DNA from: Nucisporomicrobium flavum
GTDB lineage: Bacteria > Actinomycetota > Actinomycetes > Mycobacteriales > Micromonosporaceae
Direction of reading: 5' to 3'
DNA: 64,000 nucleotides
NCBI RefSeq assembly: GCF_016464385.1
Contig: NZ_JADMLH010000021.1
Location: 82,648 to 146,647 of the forward strand
Position numbers and translations under genes: made by a program. The notes beneath the pieces are model-generated. The model did not search any database. It saw only the letters and a program-made list of their open reading frames with translations, and was not told the origin of the DNA. This document shows, piece by piece, positions 1-8,049 of the stretch. Within the stretch, counting starts at the first letter, position 1. The number at the start of each line of letters is the position of its first letter.

Positions 1-1380
1 GGGCAGGCGCTTGATGATGCCCGTCTCGGCGCCGTGGGCCAGGACCTCGCGGTCGTGCTGCTGCAGGCCGAGGCAGATGCGGACGGCCAGGTAGTAGGCC
101 AGCGGCGGCAGGATCACCAGGCCGATGCGGCCCGCCCAGGTCATCGCGTTCAGGCTGATGTGGAACTTGTCGGCGATCACGTCGTTGCCGCCGGACAGGG
201 TCGCGATCACGAAGAACGTGAAGGCCATCGCTCCCAGGCCGGTGCGCTCGGGCGCGTCGCGGGGACGCTGGAGGATGTGGTGCGACCGGTAGTCCTTGGT
301 GCGCCGCGCCTCGATCCAGGGGTAGAACATGGGCACCGTGGTCAGCGCGCCGAGGCCGACGACCGCGGGCCAGAACAGCGGCGGGATCACGTAGCCGTCG
401 CCGATCGGGATGTCGATCTGCCACGCCGGCATGAGCCGGACCAGGCCGTCCATGAACATGACGTACCAGTCGGGCTGGCTGGCCGAGGAGACCTCGGAGG
501 CACGGTACGGCCCGAACAGCCAGATCGGGTTGATCTGGAACAGGCCGGCGAGCAGGCAGATCACGCCGAAGACGGTCATGAAGAAGCCGCCCTGCTTGAG
601 CGCGTACCGCGGGAACATGCGCTCGCCCACCACGTTGGAGTTGGTCCGGCCGGGGCCGGGCCACTGGGTGTGCTTCTGCTTGAAGACCAGGCCCAGGTGG
701 ACGCTGATCAGCGCCAGCAGGCCGCCCGGGATGAGCAGCACGTGCGCGATGTAGAAGCGCCCGATGATCAGCTCGCCGGGGAACTCGCCGCCGAAGATCG
801 ACGCGGAGAGCCAGGTGCCCACCACCGGGATGGAGAGCATGATCGCCGAGGCGATCCGCAGGCCGGTGCCGGAGAGGCCGTCGTCCGGGAGCGAGTAGCC
901 GGTGAAGCCGGCCAGGAAGCCCAGCAGGAACAGCGCGATGCCGATGGCCCAGTTGGCCTCACGCGGCTTGCGGAACGCGCCGGTGAAGAAGACGCGCGCC
1001 ATGTGCACCACGATCGACGCCATGAACAGCAGCGCCGCCCAGTGGTGCATCTGCCGCATGAACAGACCGCCGCGCACCTCGAACGACAGGCGCAGGGAGG
1101 ACTCGTACGCCGCGGACATCTCCGTGCCGCGCAGCGCCGGGTAGGCACCCTCGTACGCCACTTCCTTCATCGACGGGTCGAAGAAGAGCGTCAGGAACAC
1201 GCCGCTGAGCAGCAGCACGATGAAGGAGAAGAGGGCGATCTCCCCGAGCAGGAACGACCAGTGGTCGGGGAAGACCTTGTTGAGGAGGCCACGCAGCGGG
1301 GTGGCGACCTGAAGGCGTTCGTCGACGCCCTTGGCCGTTTTGCCCGGTACGGAGGCCAGGTCGAACTTTCGGCGCTTCAC
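1..1380 (-). CDS. qcrB: Cytochrome bc1 complex cytochrome b subunit QcrB (C-terminus beyond window)
   Basis: Membrane cytochrome b of the bcc (complex III) part of the actinobacterial bcc-aa3 supercomplex; it oxidises menaquinol. The frame is open for 460 codons to the window edge, so roughly 80-90 C-terminal residues are missing compared with the usual length of about 545. Visible are the heme-ligand helices (MHHWAALLFM then VVHMARVFF; FYIAHVLLIP then SVHLGLVF) and a Qo-site PDWY motif, the form that replaces PEWY in this group. The GTG start at 1380 overlaps the qcrA stop in a GTGA tetranucleotide, so translation is probably coupled. It is the last gene in the window of the operon ctaE-qcrC-qcrA-qcrB. 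Confidence 0.96.
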   Translation of the reverse strand, partial: MKRRKFDLASVPGKTAKGVDERLQVATPLRGLLNKVFPDHWSFLLGEIALFSFIVLLLSGVFLTLFFDPSMKEVAYEGAYPALRGTEMSAAYESSLRLSFEVRGGLFMRQMHHWAALLFMASIVVHMARVFFTGAFRKPREANWAIGIALFLLGFLAGFTGYSLPDDGLSGTGLRIASAIMLSIPVVGTWLSASIFGGEFPGELIIGRFYIAHVLLIPGGLLALISVHLGLVFKQKHTQWPGPGRTNSNVVGERMFPRYALKQGGFFMTVFGVICLLAGLFQINPIWLFGPYRASEVSSASQPDWYVMFMDGLVRLMPAWQIDIPIGDGYVIPPLFWPAVVGLGALTTVPMFYPWIEARRTKDYRSHHILQRPRDAPERTGLGAMAFTFFVIATLSGGNDVIADKFHISLNAMTWAGRIGLVILPPLAYYLAVRICLGLQQHDREVLAHGAETGIIKRLP

Positions 1381-2489
1381 GGCCGCTCCCAGAAGTCAGG
1401 CCCGATGGTCTCGCGGTAATCCGACGCTGCCACAAGGAAGCCCTCGGCGTCCACCGTGATGGGGAGCATGGGCAGGCGGCGGCTGGCCGGTCCGAAGATG
1501 GGGCGGGCGTTCTCCGTGATGAGGAACTGGGACTGGTGGCACGGGCAGAGGAGCCGGTTGGTCTGCTGCTCGTACAGGCTGGCGGGGCAGCCGGCGTGGG
1601 TGCAGATCTTCGAGAACGCGACGTAGTTGCCCCACATCGCGCCCTTGTTGCGCTCGTCGCTCTCCGCGGCCTTGCGGGCCACCTCCGCGTCACCGGCGCG
1701 CAGGTGGATGAGCAGGGTCGGCGAGTCGGCGAACTCGTTGGTCGCGCCCCCGGGGATGCCCGGGAAGACCGTGATCTGGCCGCCGACGCTGACGTCCTCG
1801 GGCCGGACCCCGGTGCCGTCCTCACGGGTGAGCCGGACCGGCTTGCCCTCGTTGAGGTCGGCGTTGAAGCCGGTGTTGAACATCGGCGACTTCTCGCCCC
1901 GGTCGGGCTTGTGCGGGCTCTTGATCAGACCGCCGACCAGCGGGGCCGCGGCGACCAGGCCGAGCGGCGCCAGGCCCAGCAGGACCGCGCCCCTCAGCAG
2001 CGGACGGCGCTGGACGCCCAGCTCGTCGACCATGAAGAGCGCCGTCTGGCCGGTGATCTGCCGGTCCTCGTCGGTGGACATCGCCTCGTGGCGGTCCTGG
2101 ATCGAGACCTCGTGCGGCAGCAGCTTCTTGGCCCAGGAGAGGATGCCGAAGCCGACCGCCAGCAGCGCCAGGCCGAGCGAGATGCCCAGGATCGGCGTGT
2201 AGTAGTCGCTGTTCGTGTGACCCAGCTCGAACTCCCACGGCCACCAGATGTAGGCGACCAGGAAGACCAGACCCAGGAGCCCGGCGAGCAGGAACAGCAG
2301 TGCGATGGCCCGCTCGACGCGCTTCTCGGCCTTGGTGTTCGGGCCGGCGAACTGCGACTCGTACGTGACGATCTCGATGTCGTCGCGCCGCGCGCCTTCC
2401 TTGACGATCTCGAAGCGCGACAGCCGGGGATCGCTCAGGTCCACCGGCTTGCGGCCGGACCCGTGCTGATCGTCCTTGGTCACCGTCAT
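1377..2489 (-). CDS. qcrA: Rieske iron-sulfur subunit QcrA
   Basis: 370-residue Rieske protein of the bcc complex; it carries the [2Fe-2S] cluster that passes electrons from quinol to the cytochrome c domains. The cluster motifs are CTHAGC at residues 296-301 and CPCHQS at 315-320. Three hydrophobic segments (about 61-80, 97-117 and 166-185) give the three-helix anchor typical of actinobacterial QcrA, unlike the single helix of mitochondrial Rieske proteins. The ATG at 2489 is chosen because it forms an ATGA overlap with the end of qcrC; the frame upstream of it runs inside qcrC and is not gene-like. Confidence 0.96.
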   Translation of the reverse strand: MTVTKDDQHGSGRKPVDLSDPRLSRFEIVKEGARRDDIEIVTYESQFAGPNTKAEKRVERAIALLFLLAGLLGLVFLVAYIWWPWEFELGHTNSDYYTPILGISLGLALLAVGFGILSWAKKLLPHEVSIQDRHEAMSTDEDRQITGQTALFMVDELGVQRRPLLRGAVLLGLAPLGLVAAAPLVGGLIKSPHKPDRGEKSPMFNTGFNADLNEGKPVRLTREDGTGVRPEDVSVGGQITVFPGIPGGATNEFADSPTLLIHLRAGDAEVARKAAESDERNKGAMWGNYVAFSKICTHAGCPASLYEQQTNRLLCPCHQSQFLITENARPIFGPASRRLPMLPITVDAEGFLVAASDYRETIGPDFWERP

Positions 2490-3334
2490 GACTTCCCCGC
2501 AATCCACAGCGCTGCGAACACCAGGAGGGTGATGCCGACCAGGAAGATGGCCAGGCCCTCGGTGACCGGACCGTACCGGCCGAGGTTGAACAGGCCGCCC
2601 GGGTCCTTGTCCTGCTGGAGCTGCTGCGTGACGTACGTGATGATCTCGCGCTTCTGCTCCGGGGTGATCTCGTTGTCCCCGAACACCGGCATGTTCTGCG
2701 GGCCGGTCAGCATGGCCGCGTAGATCTCCTGCTCGGTGGCACCGTGCAGGCTCGGCGCGTACTTGCCGGAGGACAGTGCGCCGCCCGCGCCGCCGAAGCT
2801 GTGGCACGAGGTGCAGTTGATCCGGAAGAGCTCACCGCCGCGGGCCAGCGCCTCAGGGTTCTGCTTCAGGTCCTCGGTCAGCGAGCCGCTGGGCAGCTGC
2901 GGGCCGCCGCCGATCTCCTGGACGTACTGGCCGAGCTGCTTGACCTGGTCCTGGTTGAACTGCGGCGTCTTGCGCTCCGCCTGGGCCTCCTGGCGGGTCA
3001 TCGGCATGCGGCCGGTGCCGACCTGGAATTCCACGGAGGCGGAGCCGACGCCGATCAGCGTGGGACCGCGACCCTCGACACCCTCGGCGTTACGGCCGTG
3101 GCAGCTGATGCAGCTGTTGTCGAAGAGCGCCTTGCCCTCCTGGGCGGCGGCGGAGAGCGGCCGGTTGTCCTCGGCGAGCGCACCCGGCGCGAAGGCGGTG
3201 TACACGCCTCCGGCCAGCGCGAGGGCGGCGACCATGCGGACCGCGGCGCCGAAGCGCCGGCGCGCCCGGCTCGGCGCGGACCTCCGCCGGTTGAACACCC
3301 GGAGACGCCGTCCGGCGGGGGTGTCAGAAGTCAT
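2486..3334 (-). CDS. qcrC: Diheme cytochrome c subunit QcrC
   Basis: 282-residue diheme cytochrome cc, the c1-type subunit that hands electrons directly to the aa3 oxidase, so no soluble cytochrome c is needed. Two heme-attachment sites are present: CISCH at 75-79 and CTSCH at 174-178. An N-terminal basic stretch with a hydrophobic segment (about 31-53) is a signal/anchor, and a C-terminal membrane helix lies near 255-278. An AGAGGGA ribosome site lies about 8 nt before the ATG at 3334. The gene is 51 bp downstream of ctaE and overlaps qcrA by 4 bp. Confidence 0.96.
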   Translation of the reverse strand: MTSDTPAGRRLRVFNRRRSAPSRARRRFGAAVRMVAALALAGGVYTAFAPGALAEDNRPLSAAAQEGKALFDNSCISCHGRNAEGVEGRGPTLIGVGSASVEFQVGTGRMPMTRQEAQAERKTPQFNQDQVKQLGQYVQEIGGGPQLPSGSLTEDLKQNPEALARGGELFRINCTSCHSFGGAGGALSSGKYAPSLHGATEQEIYAAMLTGPQNMPVFGDNEITPEQKREIITYVTQQLQQDKDPGGLFNLGRYGPVTEGLAIFLVGITLLVFAALWIAGKS

Positions 3335-3385
3335 GGGTTGTGTCCCTCTGGGTCTTGACCTGTACTCACGGACGGCGGCGGGACT

Positions 3386-3982
3386 TCACTGCAGCCAATA
3401 GATCATGGCGAACAGCGCGATCCACACGATGTCGACGAAGTGCCAGTAGTACGACACGACGATGGCCGAGGTGGCCTGCGCCGGCGTGAACCGGCCCATG
3501 GTCGTGCGGATCATGTAGACGATGAAGGCGATGAGACCGCCCGTGACGTGCAGGCCGTGGAACCCGGTGGTCAGGTAGAACATCGACCCGTAGCCGTCAC
3601 CGTTGATCTTCACGCCCTCCTCGACCAGGTGGCGGTACTCGTTCGCCTGGCCGAGCACGAAGATCAGGCCCATGACGAAGGTGATCGTGAACCAGCGCCG
3701 CAGCGCGAACACGTCACCCTTCTCCGCCGCGAAGACGCCGAGCTGGCAGGTGACCGAGGACAGCACCAGGATCACCGTGAACGTCGTCGCGTACGGGATC
3801 TTGAGAACCTCGGTGTGCTTCTCCCACATGCTGTAGTCCGCCGCGCGGATGGCGAAGTACATGGCGAACAACGCCGCGAAGAACATGAGTTCGCTGGAGA
3901 GCCACACGATGGTCCCCACGCTGACCATGTTGGGTCGGGTCAGCGAGTGGATCCGGCTCTTGTCGATGGCTGCCGCTGTCAC
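3386..3982 (-). CDS. ctaE: Cytochrome c oxidase subunit III CtaE
   Basis: 198-residue subunit III of the aa3-type oxidase with five predicted membrane helices, the short form seen in actinobacteria. Recognisable segments are WLSSELMFFAALFAMYF near the N-terminus, a central GFHGLHVTGGLIAF, and the C-terminal YYWHFVDIVWIALF. The start is GTG at 3982; no clear Shine-Dalgarno is seen, and an AATAAT element 6 nt upstream would suit a leaderless mRNA. It is the first gene of the ctaE-qcrCAB operon and diverges from the ctaG-like gene. Confidence 0.95.
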   Translation of the reverse strand: MTAAAIDKSRIHSLTRPNMVSVGTIVWLSSELMFFAALFAMYFAIRAADYSMWEKHTEVLKIPYATTFTVILVLSSVTCQLGVFAAEKGDVFALRRWFTITFVMGLIFVLGQANEYRHLVEEGVKINGDGYGSMFYLTTGFHGLHVTGGLIAFIVYMIRTTMGRFTPAQATSAIVVSYYWHFVDIVWIALFAMIYWLQ

Positions 3983-4079
3983 GGGCTCATTATTGCCCCG
4001 CGATCACCTCAACATGTCGCGGGGGGCCCAATCCGTCCTGTGTCGCCGCCCGGTAGAACGCGCGGCACCCCGGTGGGCC

Positions 4080-4085
4080 TAGCCT
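4080..4085 (+). promoter_or_regulatory. Putative -10 element of the ctaG-like gene
   Basis: TAGCCT lies 3 nt before the ATG at 4089 and 6 nt before the in-frame GTG at 4092, with no Shine-Dalgarno. If transcription starts at 4092 the mRNA is leaderless and the GTG is the true start. The same layout recurs at several other genes in this window. Confidence 0.5.
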
Positions 4086-4088
4086 CGA

Positions 4089-5087
4089 ATGGTGCAGCTC
4101 GCCGAATCGCCCTCCTCCGTCATGGCGGCGGGGGATACTGCTCCCCCGCCGTTCAGCGTCGCCCAGATCTTCACCGAGATCCGGCTGACCAGCCTGATCG
4201 CCCTCTTCCTGCTGATCGGGGCGGCCGTCTACCTGTACGGCGTGCACCGGCTCAGACAGCGCGGGGACCACTGGCCGGCCGGGCGTACGGTGGCGTTCAT
4301 CGTGGGCGGGCTCGGTTCCATCGCCGCGGTCACGGTCACCGGCATCGAGGCGTACGACACGACCTTGATCAGCGTGCACATGGTGCAACACATGGTGCTG
4401 TCCATGGTGGGCCCGATCTTCCTGGCGCTCGGCGCCCCGGTCACGCTCGCCCTGCGCACCCTGCCGCTGAAGAACCGCAAGGTGCTGCTGGCGTTCCTGC
4501 ACAGCCGGGTGGTCGGCGTCCTGACGTTCCCGCTGGTCGCGTTCGGGTTGTTCATCGCGAACCCGTTCGTCCTGTACTTCACGGGCCTGTACCGCGCGAC
4601 CCTCGAGCACGCGTGGCTGCACGAGTTCATCCACGTGCACTTCATTGTCACGGGATGTCTGTTCTTCTGGCCGCTGCTGGGCCTGGACCCGCTGCCGAAC
4701 AGGTGGCCGTACCCGGCCCGCGCCCTGCTCATGGTGCTCTCCGTGCCGTTCCACACGGTGCTCGGCCTGACGATCATGCAGAGCAAGACGCTGCTCGGCG
4801 GCGACTGGTACCCGAACCTGCACCTGAGCTGGATCAGCCCGGAGCAGGACCAGGTCACCGCGGGCGGCATCCTCTGGGCCGGCGGGGAGATCGTCAGCGT
4901 CACGATGCTCGGCATCCTGGTCCTGCAGTGGATCAAGCAGTCCGAACGCGAGGCCAAGCGGATCGACCGCGCGCTCGACCGGGCGGAGGCCGAGGACCGC
5001 GCGCAGGCCGCGGCCCCGGCGGCGCCGGCCGCGAGCAAGATCACAACCGAGAGTCCGACGGTACGACCACAGCCCGACGCCGACTGA
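4089..5087 (+). CDS. ctaG: Cytochrome c oxidase assembly protein, CtaG/caa3 family
   Basis: 332-residue polytopic membrane protein of the CtaG_caa3 family, linked to assembly of the copper centres of heme-copper oxidases. Typical signs are paired histidines in helices and loops (SVHMVQHMVL, HAWLHEFIHVHF), the segment VPFHTVLGLTIM, and about seven hydrophobic helices. The last 45 residues are charged and then Ala/Pro-rich, presumably cytoplasmic. It is divergent from ctaE across a 106-bp gap, which fits a role in building the neighbouring oxidase. Start is ATG 4089 or GTG 4092. Confidence 0.85.
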   Translation: MVQLAESPSSVMAAGDTAPPPFSVAQIFTEIRLTSLIALFLLIGAAVYLYGVHRLRQRGDHWPAGRTVAFIVGGLGSIAAVTVTGIEAYDTTLISVHMVQHMVLSMVGPIFLALGAPVTLALRTLPLKNRKVLLAFLHSRVVGVLTFPLVAFGLFIANPFVLYFTGLYRATLEHAWLHEFIHVHFIVTGCLFFWPLLGLDPLPNRWPYPARALLMVLSVPFHTVLGLTIMQSKTLLGGDWYPNLHLSWISPEQDQVTAGGILWAGGEIVSVTMLGILVLQWIKQSEREAKRIDRALDRAEAEDRAQAAAPAAPAASKITTESPTVRPQPDAD

Positions 5088-5136
5088 GGTGTTGGGTACG
5101 ATCAGCGGGCACCTACGAGCGTGGGAACCAGGGCCG

Positions 5137-5262
5137 TCCGACCGCCCCACCCGCCACACATGACCGGACCAAAGGCCCTTCCGACCGCCCCACCCGCCAC
5201 CCACGACCGGACCAAAGGCCCTTCCGACCGCCCCACCCGCCACCCATGACCGGACTAAAGGC
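5137..5262 (+). repeat. Three tandem 43-bp repeats before the receiver-like gene
   Basis: Units begin at 5137, 5180 and 5223, an exact 43-bp period with very few mismatches. Each unit has a CCGACCGCCCCACCCGCC core and ends in a GGACCAAAGG or GGACTAAAGG segment. The AAAGG of the third unit lies 7 nt before the ATG at 5269 and is the apparent Shine-Dalgarno of that gene, so each unit carries one ribosome-site-like sequence. The array begins about 50 bp after the ctaG stop. Confidence 0.9.
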
Positions 5263-5268
5263 GTAATC

Positions 5269-5715
5269 ATGAGCGACGACAGCAAGCCCAAGCCGGACAA
5301 GTACACGGTCCTGCTGTACAGCGACGACCTCGCGGTCCGCGACAAGATCCGGCTGGCGATCGGCGTACGCCCCGCGGCCGACCTGAGCGTGGAGTTCGTG
5401 GACGCCTCCACCTGGGAGGAGTGCCGACGCCTGCTCGACGACTACGAGATCGACCTCATGGTCCTCGACGGCGAGGCGACCCCGGCCGGCGGCCTCGGCA
5501 TCGCCCGCCAGACCAAGGACGAGTACGCCGACCCCCCGCCCACCTGCGTCGTGCTCGCCCGCGCCGCGGACCGGTGGCTGGCCGCGTACGCCCAGGTCGA
5601 CCACACGCTGTTCTACCCGCTGGACCCGGTCACCACGGGCCAGTCGGTGGCCGGCATGCTGCGGGCCCGCCGCGACGGCCAGGTTCCGCTGGGCACCCTC
5701 GGCACGCTGGGCTGA
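5269..5715 (+). CDS. Degenerate response-regulator-like receiver protein
   Basis: 148-residue single-domain protein with a receiver-like pattern: acidic SDD at 18-20 after the first strand and a possible phospho-acceptor Asp67 in MVLDGEA. The Thr/Ser position after strand four is poorly matched (VVLARAAD), and the conserved Lys-Pro after strand five is replaced by FYPLDP, so ordinary phosphotransfer chemistry is doubtful. There is no output domain. It lies between ctaG and trpD; I believe a similar small receiver-like protein occurs next to trpD in other actinobacteria. Its AAAGG ribosome site is supplied by the last 43-bp repeat. Function unknown. Confidence 0.75.
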   Translation: MSDDSKPKPDKYTVLLYSDDLAVRDKIRLAIGVRPAADLSVEFVDASTWEECRRLLDDYEIDLMVLDGEATPAGGLGIARQTKDEYADPPPTCVVLARAADRWLAAYAQVDHTLFYPLDPVTTGQSVAGMLRARRDGQVPLGTLGTLG

Positions 5716-5991
5716 CCGGCACCCGTGGATCGGCGCGCGGCCGGCCGCGCCGGCCGCCCCCGGCGGCTCCCCCGCAGCCCCGCACGGGCCGCGGTGACCG
5801 ACCGAGCCGGGCCCTCGCAGGGGCCTTGCGCGCGATCGGGCCGGGCGTGACCCGGCATCGCTTGAGCACGGATCCTTCCGCACCGCCCGCCGGCACCGTC
5901 TCGCACCGGGTGCCGGCACCGCGAGGCACCGCCGTCGAAGCCGGGGCCCTCGTTCCCTCCCCGCCCGCACCTCGCCCTTCCGGAGGCCCTC

Positions 5992-7053
5992 ATGGGCGCA
6001 CCTACCTGGCCCAACCTGCTGAGCGCCCTGCTGCGGGGCGACGAGTTGACGGCGCAGGACACGGCCTGGGCCATGGGCGAGATCATGGCGGGCAACGCCA
6101 CCCCGGTCCAGGTGGCCGGCTTCGCGGTGGCGCTGCGGGCCAAGGGTGAGACCCCCACCGAGCTGGCCGGCCTGGTCGACGCGATGCTCGCCAGCGCGAC
6201 CGTCGTCGACCTGCCCGAGGACGTCCGGGCGGACGCCGTCGACGTGGTCGGCACCGGCGGCGACCGGGCGCACACGGTGAACATCTCCACGATGGCCGCG
6301 ATCATCGTGGCCGCCTCGGGCGTCAAGGTCGTCAAGCACGGCAACCGCGCCGCCTCGTCCGCCTGCGGCACGGCGGACCTGCTGGAGTACTTCGGCATCC
6401 CGCTGGACCTCGGGCCGCAGGGGGTGGCGCGGACGGTGTCGGAGGCCGGCATCGGCTTCTGCTTCGCGGCGCGCTTCCACCCCGGGATGCGGCACGCCGC
6501 GGTCACCCGGCGCGAGCTGGGCCACCCGACGTTCTTCAACGTGCTGGGCCCGCTGACCAACCCGGCTCGTCCGCGCAACGCGGCCGTGGGCTGCTTCGAT
6601 CAGCGGATGGCCCCGGTGATGGCCGAGGTCTTCGCCCGTAGAGGCGACTCGGCGCTGGTGATGCGCGGCGAGGACGGCCTGGACGAGTTCACGACTGCCG
6701 CGCCCACCCGGGTGTGGATCGTGAGCAACGGCTCGGTCACCGAGTCCGTGGTCGACGCCACCGCCTTCGGGGTGCCCCGCAGCAACCCGGGCGACCTGCG
6801 CGGCGGCGACGCCGCCTTCAACGCGGACGCGGCGCTCAAGATGTTCGCCGGCGAGCGCGGCCCGGTGCGCGACGCGGTGCTGGTCAACGCCGCGGCGGCG
6901 TTGGCGGTCCACGCCGGCTTCCCCGGGACCTTCGAGGACACCATGCGCGCCGGCCTGGCCCGCGCCGCCGAGACGGTGGACTCGGGCGCGGCGACGGCCC
7001 TCCTCGGCCGCTGGGTCGAGGCCGCGAAGGCAGCCAAGTCCACCGAGTCCTGA
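5992..7053 (+). CDS. trpD: Anthranilate phosphoribosyltransferase TrpD
   Basis: 353 residues, usual length. It transfers phosphoribose from PRPP to anthranilate in tryptophan synthesis. The PRPP-binding glycine loop GTGGD is at 87-91 and the second conserved block KHGNRAASS at 115-123. A GGAGG sequence 5 nt upstream supports the ATG at 5992. The other trp genes are not nearby, which is common in actinobacteria where trpD sits beside the ctaE/qcr cluster. The 276 bp upstream (5716-5991) hold only GC-rich inverted repeats and no gene. Confidence 0.97.
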   Translation: MGAPTWPNLLSALLRGDELTAQDTAWAMGEIMAGNATPVQVAGFAVALRAKGETPTELAGLVDAMLASATVVDLPEDVRADAVDVVGTGGDRAHTVNISTMAAIIVAASGVKVVKHGNRAASSACGTADLLEYFGIPLDLGPQGVARTVSEAGIGFCFAARFHPGMRHAAVTRRELGHPTFFNVLGPLTNPARPRNAAVGCFDQRMAPVMAEVFARRGDSALVMRGEDGLDEFTTAAPTRVWIVSNGSVTESVVDATAFGVPRSNPGDLRGGDAAFNADAALKMFAGERGPVRDAVLVNAAAALAVHAGFPGTFEDTMRAGLARAAETVDSGAATALLGRWVEAAKAAKSTES

Positions 7054-7225
7054 GGCCCGCGGCACCACGGCCCGGAGACCCGCCGCCACCGGGCCGGAAC
7101 GCCAGTTGTATGACCTTTTGCGGACCCGAGACACGCCGGGGCGCATCCACCCGTGGCCCGGGACATCGTGACAACGTTTGAATGACATTCGGGTAATTCC
7201 ACCTTCCGGCGAAGAGGAGCCACCC

Positions 7226-7432
7226 GTGCAGGAACGTGAACTGCGCTGCGTCATCTGCGACGCCGAGATGCCGTTCGAGGTGCCGCCGTGCACCGACGGG
7301 CACGGCGCCGACTGCCCCGAGCTGGTCTGCACCCGCTGCGACGCCGCCGAGATCCTGGCGCCGCTGGAGGTACGCGTCTGGCTGCGCCCGGACAACCACC
7401 GCATCGCGCCGCTGCAACGCCGGGCCGCCTGA
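7226..7432 (+). CDS. Small zinc-ribbon-like protein, unknown function
   Basis: 68-residue acidic protein with two cysteine pairs, CVIC near the N-terminus and CTRC about 30 residues later, suggesting one bound zinc. The GTG at 7226 is preferred because AGGAG lies 6 nt upstream; an upstream TTG in frame (7178) lacks a ribosome site. It is followed by a strong hairpin terminator shared with the convergent ctaF. No function can be assigned. Confidence 0.7.
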   Translation: MQERELRCVICDAEMPFEVPPCTDGHGADCPELVCTRCDAAEILAPLEVRVWLRPDNHRIAPLQRRAA

Positions 7433-7561
7433 CCCGAGCGCCGCCGCAACGCCAGGCCGCCCCACCCGAGCGCTGCGTGAGAAGAGCGCGGCGGGCACCC
7501 CTGGATGGCTTGTGAGGGTCGCCGGGCCCGCAGCGGCGAGCTGAGCGGGCGGGAGACAGCA

Positions 7562-7606
7562 ACGACGAAGGCCCGCACCCTCGCGCAGGGTGCGGGCCTT
7601 CGTCGT
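7562..7606. terminator. Bidirectional hairpin terminator
   Basis: Perfect 20-bp inverted repeat, arms 7562-7581 and 7587-7606, loop CGCGC. It lies between the convergent zinc-ribbon gene (ends 7432) and ctaF (ends 7615), so it can serve both strands. Confidence 0.9.
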
Positions 7607-7614
7607 GCGTTCGG

Positions 7615-8040
7615 TCAGTGCTCGGCGGGGTGCCGGCTGCCCGAGTAGTACTCGAAGAGCAGGCCGCACGCCGCGAAGATCACCGCGATCAGGCCGGCGC
7701 CGATCAGCCACCACTGCCAGAACACCAGGCCCAGCGCCGCGACGGCCGCGGCCAGCGCCAGGCCGAAGGGCCAGTAGCTGCCCGGGCTGAAGAAGCCGAC
7801 CTCGCCCGCGGCGTCGGCGATCTCGCCGTCCGGGCGGTCCTCCGGGCGCAGGTCGATGCGGCGGGCGACGAACCAGAAGAAGCCGCCGCACATCGAGCAG
7901 AGCAGGCCCGACAGCAGCAGGGCGACGGTGCCGACCCACTCGACGCGGCCGACCTCGCCGTTGGTGTAGCTGGCGTACACGATGGCCGCGCCGAAGAGGA
8001 AGGCGGCGACACCCGCGAAGATCTTGTATTCGGTCTTCAC
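7615..8040 (-). CDS. ctaF: Actinobacterial cytochrome c oxidase subunit IV CtaF
   Basis: 141-residue membrane protein of the actinobacterial subunit IV family, part of the aa3 oxidase in the bcc-aa3 supercomplex. Four hydrophobic segments are visible, two before and two after a central charged loop (RRIDLRPEDRPDGE) followed by the characteristic GYW-like block FFSPGSYWPFG. It starts 9 bp after the ctaC stop, so the two form an operon. The subunit I gene ctaD, which lies between ctaC and ctaF in some actinobacteria, is absent here. Confidence 0.93.
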   Translation of the reverse strand: MKTEYKIFAGVAAFLFGAAIVYASYTNGEVGRVEWVGTVALLLSGLLCSMCGGFFWFVARRIDLRPEDRPDGEIADAAGEVGFFSPGSYWPFGLALAAAVAALGLVFWQWWLIGAGLIAVIFAACGLLFEYYSGSRHPAEH

Positions 8041-8049
8041 AGCGTGCTC

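Noticed and set aside
5113..7578. Very long open frame on the minus strand opposite ctaG tail, receiver gene and trpD
   Set aside because: A product of high GC and codon bias in the real plus-strand genes; composition is Arg/Gly/Pro-rich without family features, and it runs through the 43-bp repeats.
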